From: Tolypothrix bouteillei VB521301
GTDB lineage: Bacteria; Cyanobacteriota; Cyanobacteriia; Cyanobacteriales; Nostocaceae
NCBI RefSeq assembly: GCF_000760695.4
Contig: NZ_JHEG04000001.1
Location: 7,501,617-7,565,616 of the forward strand
Direction: 5' to 3'
Length of the DNA: 64,000 nt
The position numbers and the translations under genes were made by a program. Under the pieces are notes generated by a model. The model did no database searches. It was not told where the DNA came from and saw only the letters and a program-made list of their open reading frames with translations. Positions 9,045-16,961 of this stretch are shown here, one piece after another. Every line of letters begins with the position of its first letter. The first letter of the stretch is position 1.

Positions 9045-9452
9045 TTAAACAATTCCCGGACCTCTGCCTCGTTTGTCGTCATCATTTGTTAACTGACCTT
9101 CTTTATCTTCATTAACTTCTTTCAGTTCTGCTGCACGATGAGTGGTATCCTCCTTAGCTTCTTGACTCGCATCACCAGGAACTTCATAATACATTTCCGG
9201 TTCTATTGCGTAATTATTTAGCAAACCTTCTCTGTCTACTGTATAACCGTCTGTAGAATGTACGCTATCAGAATGTGTTTGGTCGTCAGTAGGTGCGCTT
9301 GCCTCTCTCTGTTCATTAGGAAGTGTTTTGTATAATTCTCCCTCTCTTTCTTTGCGAGCTGCTGTTTCAGCAGGTACGATTCCTCTATCGTATGTATCCA
9401 TTTCAACTCGTTCAGAGCTATCTACAGCTTTGTTATTCTTTTCAGTAGTCAT
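9045..9452 (-). CDS. acidic, low-complexity hydrophilic protein
   Basis: 135 residues, very hydrophilic, rich in Glu, Asp, Thr and Lys, no Cys, and no hydrophobic segment: predicted disordered. It ends KRGRGPGIV. The composition resembles small stress or desiccation proteins, and it neighbours a CsbD gene on the same strand, but no family is recognised. Start ATG at 9452. Confidence 0.65.
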   Translation of the reverse strand: MTTEKNNKAVDSSERVEMDTYDRGIVPAETAARKEREGELYKTLPNEQREASAPTDDQTHSDSVHSTDGYTVDREGLLNNYAIEPEMYYEVPGDASQEAKEDTTHRAAELKEVNEDKEGQLTNDDDKRGRGPGIV

Positions 9453-9824
9453 ATATTATGTCCTCACTAAATTTTTGATTCACCATTTATACTAAATAAA
9501 TTAAATCTTTTAACAATTGAAATCTAGTGCCTAAAGAGGTGGAGCTTAAAATCTTGAGAAGTGTTACCAGTTAAACAGAATTAAGTTTTTTCTATCCTAT
9601 GATGTATTTTTTTTGCTATTCATTTAATTTTTATTAAGCTCTTGATGTCAAAAGTATTTTTAATAAAAAGCTTAACCAAATATAGCTGCTTAGTACTATT
9701 TTCCAAGTAAATAAACTACAAATATAGGGGCGCAATACTTTGCACCCCTACCAACAGTGTGGTTCATTTAGGCAAAAACCACTGTCAAAATTTAGTAACG
9801 AGCGATCGCTAACCCTTGATTAAT
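9453..9824. other. intergenic with one palindrome
   Basis: AT-rich spacer. At 9725-9750 there is a perfect-looking hairpin, TAGGGGCGCAA / TTGCACCCCTA (one mismatch), similar in style to family A palindromes. No ORF called. Confidence 0.4.
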
Positions 9825-9825
9825 T

Positions 9826-9939
9826 ACTAGTACAGCGGGACGTAAATAAGGCAGCCATTAGTAACAGATAAAAAGCTTACAAAAAAAGCTTTTGCGCCTT
9901 CTGCCCTCTGCCTCCGTACTTCTGCCTTCATGTGCTAGT
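9826..9939. repeat. MITE-like element, copy 1
   Basis: A 114-bp unit bounded by ACTAGTACAG and its near inverse CATGTGCTAGT. Its interior (CGTAAATAAGGCAGCCATTA, then GCTTTTGCGCCTTCTGCC) recurs at 22716-22873 in the same order. No coding capacity. Terminal inverted repeats plus a dispersed copy suggest a non-autonomous mobile element. Confidence 0.55.
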
Positions 9940-9945
9940 TATCAG

Positions 9946-11445
9946 TCACTCTAAATCTTTTACCGTTGGTCCGTGCAGTATTTTTCCGTCAGAGTTGAAA
10001 CGGGAACCATGACAGGGGCAATCCCAACTTTTCTCTGCACTGTTCCAGGCAACAACACAACCTAAATGAGGACACACCGCAGAGACTGCATGAATTTCTC
10101 CTCCTTCATCTCTGTAAGCTGCTACCTTTTTGCCATTAACAGTGACTATTTTTCCTTCACCATTGGCAACATCAACGCAAGAATGACCAATTCCTTTAAT
10201 ACGATCGCCTACCCAATGAACGCCTACATCAAGGTTCTGCTTAACCCCTTCCAAACTCACAAATGGCGTTGCACGGGTTGCATCGTAAAGTTCAGCCCAA
10301 GGATTCTCTATACCCAATATTCTGTCTGCAAGTAGCATTCCAGATAATGTTCCCTTTGTCATTCCCCAAAGGCTAAAACCAGTGGCTACATATACATGGT
10401 TGTTGAATGGTGTCAACTTACCAATATAAGGCAAGCGATCGAAGGAAACAGCATCTTGAGTTGACCAACGATACTCAAAAGAATCAATCCCAAAGCGAGA
10501 ACGTGCAAATGCTTCCAAATCGAGGTACTTTTCTTCCGTGTTAGTCACAGTACCCACTTTATGACCTCCACCACCAACAAGAAGGAGTAAACCATTTTGG
10601 TAGGGAGTGGTACGAATTGAGTAATATGTTTCCCCAATGCCAATATACATTCCTTTGGGTGCTTTGGATGCCTCAATCCTGGCACCAATAATGTAAGAAC
10701 GCTTGGGATAAGTTTTGGCGAAAAACAAGCCCTGGTCTAGGATTGGCAAATTTGTCGTAATAATGACATCCCGTGCTAGAACAGTTCCCTTATCGGTAAT
10801 GACTTGACAGGGGCTCTCTTCATCAACCTTTTGTACTCGCGTGTTCTCAAACACATAGCTACCATTTCCTGCAATGCTTTTAGCAAGGTGCAGTAAATAT
10901 TTGCGTGAGTGAAACTGCGCTTGGTTGTCAAATTTAATTGCACCAGCAATAGGAAAAGGTAAGGAAGTTTGCCGTACAAAAGAAGCAGGAAGCCCTAATT
11001 TAAGTGCAGCTTCTACTTCTTTCTCAATTTGGTTGAGTTGATCTTGAGATTCTGTAAAAGAATAAGCACTTTGGCGGCTGAAGTCACAATCTATTTGTTC
11101 TTCTTCCACAAAAGCCGCGATACGTTCTAATGCTGCTTGATTTGACTGTGCGTAAACTCTAGCTTTTTCTTCGCCAAATTTCTCGATTAACTCTGCATAA
11201 ATCAATTGATGAAGCGAGGTGATTTTAGCAGTTGTATGACCGCTGACACCTGTTGCTATGCGATTCGATTCAATCACAGCAACAGTTTTGCCAGCACGCT
11301 TTAACAATGTAGCAGCAGTGATTCCAGCGATACCTGCTCCAACGATCGCAACATCTACTGTTACAGTATTAAGGAGTGGTGAAAAGTTGTTCTCTGATGT
11401 TGAGTCTATCCAATAGGAGATAGCTTTTCCAAGTATTTTTTGCAT
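9946..11445 (-). CDS. FAD-dependent oxidoreductase with C-terminal Rieske domain
   Basis: 499 residues. N-terminal Rossmann FAD site VAIVGAGIAGITAA (33-46) of the DAO (glycine/D-amino-acid oxidase) family, FAD-domain closure near YVATGFSLWGMTKG, then a Rieske [2Fe-2S] domain with CPHLGC (458-463) and CPCHGS (476-481). Such DAO-Rieske fusions are widespread in cyanobacteria; the substrate is not known. Start ATG at 11445. Downstream of a response regulator on the same strand, separated by a heptamer-repeat hairpin. Confidence 0.88.
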   Translation of the reverse strand: MQKILGKAISYWIDSTSENNFSPLLNTVTVDVAIVGAGIAGITAATLLKRAGKTVAVIESNRIATGVSGHTTAKITSLHQLIYAELIEKFGEEKARVYAQSNQAALERIAAFVEEEQIDCDFSRQSAYSFTESQDQLNQIEKEVEAALKLGLPASFVRQTSLPFPIAGAIKFDNQAQFHSRKYLLHLAKSIAGNGSYVFENTRVQKVDEESPCQVITDKGTVLARDVIITTNLPILDQGLFFAKTYPKRSYIIGARIEASKAPKGMYIGIGETYYSIRTTPYQNGLLLLVGGGGHKVGTVTNTEEKYLDLEAFARSRFGIDSFEYRWSTQDAVSFDRLPYIGKLTPFNNHVYVATGFSLWGMTKGTLSGMLLADRILGIENPWAELYDATRATPFVSLEGVKQNLDVGVHWVGDRIKGIGHSCVDVANGEGKIVTVNGKKVAAYRDEGGEIHAVSAVCPHLGCVVAWNSAEKSWDCPCHGSRFNSDGKILHGPTVKDLE

Positions 11446-11454
11446 GGGTTTTAG

Positions 11455-11547
11455 GGTTAATTGTGAGTGGTTAGTTGTTAGTTGTTATTCGTTAGTGGTT
11501 TGCTCGCCATGCAATCCACCAACCACCAACCACCAACCACTGACAGG
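11455..11547. repeat. heptamer tandem repeats in inverted arms
   Basis: Left arm of TTAGTTG/TTAGTGG units, spacer, then right arm of ACCAACC/ACCAACCACT units. The arms are complementary and could fold as a long hairpin immediately 3' of the stop of the gene at 11548 (minus strand). Confidence 0.7.
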
Positions 11548-12273
11548 TTATCTAACTAAGCCTGCTCGCAAAGCAAGCACCGCAACTTGCGTGCGATCGC
11601 TTACACAAAGCTTATTCAAAAGGTTGCGGACGTGAGTTTTGACAGTACCTACAGTGATATAAAGTTTTTCGGCAATATCTGCATTACTACATCCATCTAC
11701 AATAAGTCTGAGGACGTCTAACTCGCGAGCTGTTAAGGGATAGCTTGGAATAATCTGGCTTTCCTCAGCTGATAAACCATTGATAGAAACTGTTGTATTT
11801 TCAGAACCTGATTGAGTTTCTGCGTAAGTTTTATTGCTATGTTGCAAGATAATACGAGCAATGGTCGGATCGATCCAAGAATTGCCTTCATAAGTTGACC
11901 GCAATGCATCAGCCAGTTTATTAATACTGCCATCTTTCATATAATAAGAATCTGCCCCAGCCGCAAAAGCTGCTAGCACGGTTTCCTCATTATCCTGCAT
12001 TGTCATAATCAAAATCTTGGTTTCTGGTATCTCGCTTGCTTCCTCAGAATTGTTGAAGTGCTGGATCAACTCAATGCCACTCATATCAGGTAGATCGACA
12101 TCGACTATAGCAACGTCTGGTCTTGTTGATTTCAGAAGCTTTAAACCTGACCTTGCATCCTTGGCTTCACCAATCACCTCAATTCCATTTTGTTGCTTCA
12201 AAGCAGCTACTATACCGATCCGAGTTAGCTCGTGATCTTCAATTAAAACAACACGAATTGTATTCATGGTCAA
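11548..12273 (-). CDS. NarL/FixJ-family response regulator (paralogue)
   Basis: 241 residues, same length and domain plan as the regulator at 7077-7802: receiver with Asp58 in IVDVDLPDMSG, YYMKDGSINK lysine motif, and a LuxR-type DNA-binding domain (LTARELDVLRLIVDG ... GTVKTHVRNLL). The two probably arose by duplication. No kinase gene adjoins it. Confidence 0.88.
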   Translation of the reverse strand: MTMNTIRVVLIEDHELTRIGIVAALKQQNGIEVIGEAKDARSGLKLLKSTRPDVAIVDVDLPDMSGIELIQHFNNSEEASEIPETKILIMTMQDNEETVLAAFAAGADSYYMKDGSINKLADALRSTYEGNSWIDPTIARIILQHSNKTYAETQSGSENTTVSINGLSAEESQIIPSYPLTARELDVLRLIVDGCSNADIAEKLYITVGTVKTHVRNLLNKLCVSDRTQVAVLALRAGLVR

Positions 12274-12449
12274 GCCTCAATTCTTTTTAAGTAACAAGAT
12301 GCACAAATCGACTCTTTTGTATTTGTCGAGTGATAGTAAAAGCATTCTAAAAGGCTAAAACCGTTTCAGTCTATCTCTCCGAGGCACTGTCTCTAAAAGC
12401 AACAGTTTGTCCGCTTGATGCAGGTAGAGTCATTCGCAAGAAAGTTTAG

Positions 12450-12623
12450 ATGTATCTTACAATTAATCCCTTTGATAATCACTTCCTATCTACATCGGAT
12501 AACGTATTTATGCCAAAAGGCATAGAAGATGCAAGCAAAGGAACAATAATTTACAATGGAGTAAAAATTCCTCTTGCCGAGCCCCTAACCCCTAGCCCCT
12601 ATTTTCAGGATAGATTAACCTGA
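12450..12623 (+). CDS. possible 57-residue ORF upstream of the phosphoesterase
   Basis: ATG at 12450 to TGA at 12621. Residues 1-40 are protein-like (MYLTINPFDNHFLSTSDNVF), but the tail is encoded by a CCCCTAACCCCTAGCCCC stretch typical of intergenic repeats. Weak upstream AAGAAAG. It ends 29 bases before the phosphoesterase ATG. Marked as a candidate only. Confidence 0.2.
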   Translation: MYLTINPFDNHFLSTSDNVFMPKGIEDASKGTIIYNGVKIPLAEPLTPSPYFQDRLT

Positions 12624-12652
12624 TTAACGTGAGTTTATTTAGGGAAAAAATA

Positions 12653-14296
12653 ATGTCACCACCACAGTTGCTTACCGATCCTTTCCTGCAACTTCCAACC
12701 GAAAGTTCGGTACGAGTTGTGTGGTTTACTGAATTTGCTGGTTCCGGGCATATAGTTGCTTACGGTAAGAATCTAGCTCATACTGCTATTGCTAAAACGA
12801 CCAAACTCAGTCGGGTACGCGAAGACCAAAATTCACGTGTCGCAACCCAATCACGGGATGGACAAATTTACCAACATCCTGTCATGCGCGATATTTGGCG
12901 TCATGAGGCTGAGGTAAAAGATTTAACTCCTAACATACGCGTTTCTTACCACGTTACAAGTGTGAGAGAAGATGGCGAAAGCGTTAGTAGCAAAGTGTTT
13001 ACCCTTGCACCTGCACCACAGCCGGGAACGCCCCTAAAAATTTTGCTGACTTCCGACCATCAAATCAAGCCTATGGTAGCAGCCAATTTACAGAAAGTTG
13101 TGGAAACTGTTGGTTACGTAGATGCTGTTTGGTTTGCTGGTGATTTAGCAAATATTCCAGACCGCGCTTCCGAATGGTTTGATGATAATCGTGGGGGTGC
13201 GTTCTTTCCTTGTTTGCAAGGTCGTGCCAAATTTGAAATGAGCAAAAATGGGACTACAACATTTTATACTGGAGGTGAAATCATTCAACACGCCCCAATG
13301 TTTACTTGCATTGGCAATCATGAGATTATGGGACGCTTTGGGTGTGAAAGTTTAAATACGGAATTTGATAAGACAATTCCTCGCTCAATTGCTCAAAATT
13401 TATACGGCAAAGACTCGCTGAAAAACAATTCTTTTAATACCGATACTTACGAAGAACTTTTTACCCTACCTCAAAGTCCAGAAGGAGGAAAAACTTACTA
13501 CTCGGTCACTTTGGGTGATGTGGGATTAATAGTGTTATATGCTACAAATATGTGGCGCACTCATCTCTTAGATGCAGATGCTAGAGGCAGATACAACGAA
13601 AGTGCAAAAGATTTAAATAAACCAGAGAATTGGGGTTACGGACAGCATATTTATGAGGCGATCGCAAAAGGCAGTACGCAGTACAATTGGCTGGTACAAG
13701 AATTAAATAGCCCTGAATTTCAGCAAGCAAAGTACAAAGTGGTGATGCTGCACCACCCGCCTCATTCGCTTGGTGATAACGTGGTTCCAGCATATACCGA
13801 GCCAGTACAAATCATAGAACGCGATACATTGGGCAATATTAAAGCAGTACGTTACGAGTACCCTAAAGAGGCTGATTACCTCATTCGCGATGTTATGCCT
13901 TTATTAGAAGCCGCAGGCGTACAGTTAGTATTTTACGGGCATTCCCATTTGTGGAACCGCTTTGTCAGTTCCACTCAAGTACATTTTATCGAAACATCAA
14001 ATGTTGGTAATTCATACGGTGCGGCTTGGGGCGATCGCAAGCGAAAAGTTCCCATAGGTTATCGAGAGGATTATGTCGAACTTGGAGATCCATATGGTTT
14101 AGAACCCGTAATACCAACAATTCATCCCTTTCTGGGGGAAGATGGTCATCCAACACCATATATTGCCAGCAATGACTTTACTGTTTTCAGCATCTTTGAT
14201 ACGGGTACGGCTACGGTCAGCAGTTACTTGTTTGATACCAGCAAGCCAGATTCAGAAGTCATTAAGTTTGATGAGTTTGAGTTAAAGCAATCGTAG
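12653..14296 (+). CDS. purple-acid-phosphatase-like metallophosphoesterase
   Basis: 547 residues from ATG 12653, which has AGGGA at 7-nt spacing; a GTG at 12629 is possible but lacks a ribosome site. N-terminal ~125 residues look like a fibronectin-like fold. Then a calcineurin-type phosphoesterase core: LLTSDHQ, FAGDLANIPDR, CIGNHEIMG, VMLHHPPHS and FYGHSHLWNR supply the expected metal ligands. No signal peptide seen. Likely hydrolyses phosphomonoesters or diesters; substrate unknown. Confidence 0.8.
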   Translation: MSPPQLLTDPFLQLPTESSVRVVWFTEFAGSGHIVAYGKNLAHTAIAKTTKLSRVREDQNSRVATQSRDGQIYQHPVMRDIWRHEAEVKDLTPNIRVSYHVTSVREDGESVSSKVFTLAPAPQPGTPLKILLTSDHQIKPMVAANLQKVVETVGYVDAVWFAGDLANIPDRASEWFDDNRGGAFFPCLQGRAKFEMSKNGTTTFYTGGEIIQHAPMFTCIGNHEIMGRFGCESLNTEFDKTIPRSIAQNLYGKDSLKNNSFNTDTYEELFTLPQSPEGGKTYYSVTLGDVGLIVLYATNMWRTHLLDADARGRYNESAKDLNKPENWGYGQHIYEAIAKGSTQYNWLVQELNSPEFQQAKYKVVMLHHPPHSLGDNVVPAYTEPVQIIERDTLGNIKAVRYEYPKEADYLIRDVMPLLEAAGVQLVFYGHSHLWNRFVSSTQVHFIETSNVGNSYGAAWGDRKRKVPIGYREDYVELGDPYGLEPVIPTIHPFLGEDGHPTPYIASNDFTVFSIFDTGTATVSSYLFDTSKPDSEVIKFDEFELKQS

Positions 14297-14351
14297 TTCT
14301 AACCAGTGGTCTGTCCCATTAATTTTGCTAGGCTTTCACAACTCCGCACAC

Positions 14352-14380
14352 CTCGTTCCCAGGCTCAGCCTGGGAACGAG
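14352..14380. repeat. small dispersed palindrome, family B
   Basis: CTCGTTCCCAGGCT / AGCCTGGGAACGAG, a perfect inverted pair with a 1-base centre. Related copies at 34301-34328 and 40010-40037. It lies 55 bases after the phosphoesterase stop and might also act as a transcript end. Confidence 0.65.
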
Positions 14381-14418
14381 ATAAAAACGTTTCACTCCTC
14401 AAAACTTTTGCGACAGAG

Positions 14419-14553
14419 CACTAGTAGTCCACCACATAAGTTTTAATGGGTAAAACGATGTTCAAGCTCATCCTCTTTTTCTCTTCCTCTGCGCCCTCTG
14501 CGCCTCTGCGGTTTTTCAATCAACCCTCAAAATTAATGTGGTGAACCACTAGT
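14419..14553. repeat. MITE-like element with 25-bp imperfect terminal inverted repeats
   Basis: Left end CACTAGTAGTCCACCACATA and right end ATGTGGTGAACCACTAGTAG are imperfect inverted repeats. The ~85-bp interior contains CTCTGCGCCCTCTGCGCCTC and no ORF. It sits between two convergent genes. Confidence 0.55.
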
Positions 14554-14588
14554 AGTAGGATATACAATAATAGCCTACAGGTTCTTTT

Positions 14589-15380
14589 TTATTTGATACA
14601 CTTAACAATACCGTAAAATCCACTAGCTTCTACTTGTATGTTGTTTGCATGAAAACCTGCTGTTGATACAATATATCGCAATTCTTCAGGTGAAAAAAAC
14701 CGAAACACGATACTAGGATATGGTTTGAGAAAAGTGGTTGCTAACAGTTTCCCTCCAGGACGTAACGCTTGGTAAATATTGCGAATTCCTTCAGTCGCAT
14801 CATTCCAACAATGCATGGCAGCCCCAGCATAGATAGCATCTATAGAATTTGGTGCTAGAGGTAGTGCTTCTACATCAGCGCGGGCGATCGCAATTTCTGA
14901 CGGTGATATGCCTTCTAATTGCATTTGTTGTTGCAACTCGCTCAGCATTGTTTCAGAGTAATCTAGAGCTAAGATTTGTTCGCACTTTCCCCACTTTGCC
15001 AAACGACGTGCCATAATGCCCGTACCACAGCTGACGTCTGCTACAATTCCAGGATTTTGACCGAAGAATTCCGTACACAGTCTAAATTCAGCATCTATAC
15101 CGCCGGAGTTCCGCAGTCCCACTGCCCAAAGTGGGGGTAAAATTCTTTCATATAAAAAAGAAACAATTGGAGAACGAAACAACTCTGTACGTAAAGGTTT
15201 TGTCTCCGTAATGGAGTTGTCTTGTTGTCTTTGTAAAGCTTTATAAGTCAAATCCATAACAGAGGGAGTTTTTGCTAATTCTTCCTGGAAAGAATTATGG
15301 CACCTGTTACATGGCTGTGGAACTGCGGTTAAAGTTTTGCGGCATAAAGGACAAGCAATGATTTCCTGTAGTGTGGACAT
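14589..15380 (-). CDS. class I SAM methyltransferase with N-terminal zinc-ribbon-like region
   Basis: 263 residues. N-terminus carries CPLC (11-14) and CNRC (24-27), a Trm112-like zinc ribbon. The methyltransferase core has DVSCGTGIMARRLA (motif I), LALDYSETML, ARADVEALPLAPNSIDAIY and ALRPGGKLLATTF. Domain plan matches plastid/cyanobacterial methyltransferases of the At1g78140/At2g41040 type; substrate unknown. ATG start. Confidence 0.78.
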   Translation of the reverse strand: MSTLQEIIACPLCRKTLTAVPQPCNRCHNSFQEELAKTPSVMDLTYKALQRQQDNSITETKPLRTELFRSPIVSFLYERILPPLWAVGLRNSGGIDAEFRLCTEFFGQNPGIVADVSCGTGIMARRLAKWGKCEQILALDYSETMLSELQQQMQLEGISPSEIAIARADVEALPLAPNSIDAIYAGAAMHCWNDATEGIRNIYQALRPGGKLLATTFLKPYPSIVFRFFSPEELRYIVSTAGFHANNIQVEASGFYGIVKCIK

Positions 15381-15478
15381 AAGGTTTTTTCTGCTTTAGG
15401 ATTTATTATCTACATTTAAAATTTTCATACAAGTAGTACTCGTTTTGTTTATTAAGGTATTGGAAAACGCAAGCAAAT

Positions 15479-16042
15479 ATGGAAAACTATCAATTAAAAC
15501 CAGAAAATTGGTCGCAAGAAAGTTATATTAAAGCTTACAAATTTGCAGCACAAGCGCATCAAGGTCAGGAGATGCCCGGTTCAAACATACCTTACATTAT
15601 GCACTTAAGCTTTGTAAGTATGGAAGTCATTGCAGCTTTAAATGTAGAAAAAGAATCTAACGGAGATCTTGCAATTCAATGTGCGCTTTTGCATGACACC
15701 ATCGAAGATACCGATATAACTTTTGAGCAAATCAATATCGAATTTGGTGAAGCCGTAGCTAAAGGTGTACTTGCCTTAACTAAAAATAATACCATCGCAA
15801 AATATCTTCAGATGGAAGATAGTTTAACAAGGATAAAGCAAGAACCGAAAGAAATATGGATGGTAAAGTTAGCAGATAGAATCAGCAACTTACAAGCACC
15901 TCCACATTATTGGACTTCAGATAAAATTGTGCGATATCGAGAAGAAGGTATTCTAATTTATGACGCTTTAAAGGATGCAAGCCCGTTTTTAGCGTCGCGA
16001 TTGGCTTGTAAAATTGAAGATTATAAAGTATTTATCAATTGA
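15479..16042 (+). CDS. MESH1-like small alarmone hydrolase (HD domain)
   Basis: 187 residues, a single HD domain: His27, His42, the LLHDTIEDT motif (His72-Asp73) and KLADRISNL (Asp133) give the metal ligands and E/D pair of the RelA/SpoT hydrolase fold. There is no synthetase, TGS or ACT domain, so the protein fits a stand-alone (p)ppGpp or NADPH phosphohydrolase. Cytoplasmic. Monocistronic. Confidence 0.78.
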   Translation: MENYQLKPENWSQESYIKAYKFAAQAHQGQEMPGSNIPYIMHLSFVSMEVIAALNVEKESNGDLAIQCALLHDTIEDTDITFEQINIEFGEAVAKGVLALTKNNTIAKYLQMEDSLTRIKQEPKEIWMVKLADRISNLQAPPHYWTSDKIVRYREEGILIYDALKDASPFLASRLACKIEDYKVFIN

Positions 16043-16136
16043 TACTTTAGATAAAATCCAAGACAAGACTCATTTTAGAATCAGAATGGTAGGATGTTAA
16101 TTTGAATTTCTACTATTTTTTTGCACCTATAATTAT

Positions 16137-16961
16137 ATGTTGGACGGATCTAATTACGAAGCATTCAAAGAGTTCGAGCGTGATGGATTTAATCGGGTGG
16201 CGTTTGAATACGATCGCTCTACTGCTCAAGTGACTTCTCAAGTCAATGAAGTCATACTAGACGCTGTCGGAATAGGATACGGTTGGCGATTGCTGGATGT
16301 TGCTTGCGGGACTGGACGGTTGAGTGCTGCAGCAGTGAGGCGACAGGCAATAGTGACTGGATTAGATTATGCAGAAAATATGGTTACCATTGCTCGAAAG
16401 CGATGTCCTGAAGCCGAATTTCATACAGGAGATGCTGAGAACCTCCCTTTTGAGTCAGACCAATTTGATGCGGTTATCTGCAGCTTGGGGCTTCTCCATT
16501 TTCCCAATCCCGAGCAAGCAATTGCTGAAGCTTTTCGGGTGCTTAGATCCGGAGGGTACTATGCCTTCACTTGTTGGACACCACCAGCACGGAATCCATT
16601 CATGAGTTTAATCTTGGGGTCAATTCAGGCAAAAGGTACTATGAAGTTAAACCTCCCTCCAGGACCACCCTTGTTCCGCTTTGGTGAAGAAGCTGAATGC
16701 GAAAGGGTTTTGAGCGCAAAAGGATTTACTTCAGTTTCTATCGCTGAATTACCTGTAGTGTGGTTTTTTTCTACGCCAGAGGATGTAATGCCAAATACGA
16801 TCGCAACTTCAGCAAGACTGGGACCAATGCTTGCAATGCAAAGCGAGGAGCAACGACACAATATTGAGAGCGCTATTATTGCTGGTGCTCGTTCCTACGC
16901 CACAGATGGTGGGATTGAAATTCCCGCTTCTGTAGTGCTGTCTGTCGCTTGCAAACCATGA
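16137..16961 (+). CDS. UbiE/COQ5-type SAM methyltransferase
   Basis: 274 residues. Motif I LLDVACGTGRLSAAAV, motif II GLDYAENMV, DAENLPFESDQFDAVIC, and the post-motif EAFRVLRSGGYYAFTCW place it in Methyltransf_11. The C-terminal half (about 150-274) is variable and may bind the substrate. Its last 67 bases overlap antiparallel the 3' end of the sensor kinase gene at 16895. Substrate not predicted. Confidence 0.8.
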   Translation: MLDGSNYEAFKEFERDGFNRVAFEYDRSTAQVTSQVNEVILDAVGIGYGWRLLDVACGTGRLSAAAVRRQAIVTGLDYAENMVTIARKRCPEAEFHTGDAENLPFESDQFDAVICSLGLLHFPNPEQAIAEAFRVLRSGGYYAFTCWTPPARNPFMSLILGSIQAKGTMKLNLPPGPPLFRFGEEAECERVLSAKGFTSVSIAELPVVWFFSTPEDVMPNTIATSARLGPMLAMQSEEQRHNIESAIIAGARSYATDGGIEIPASVVLSVACKP

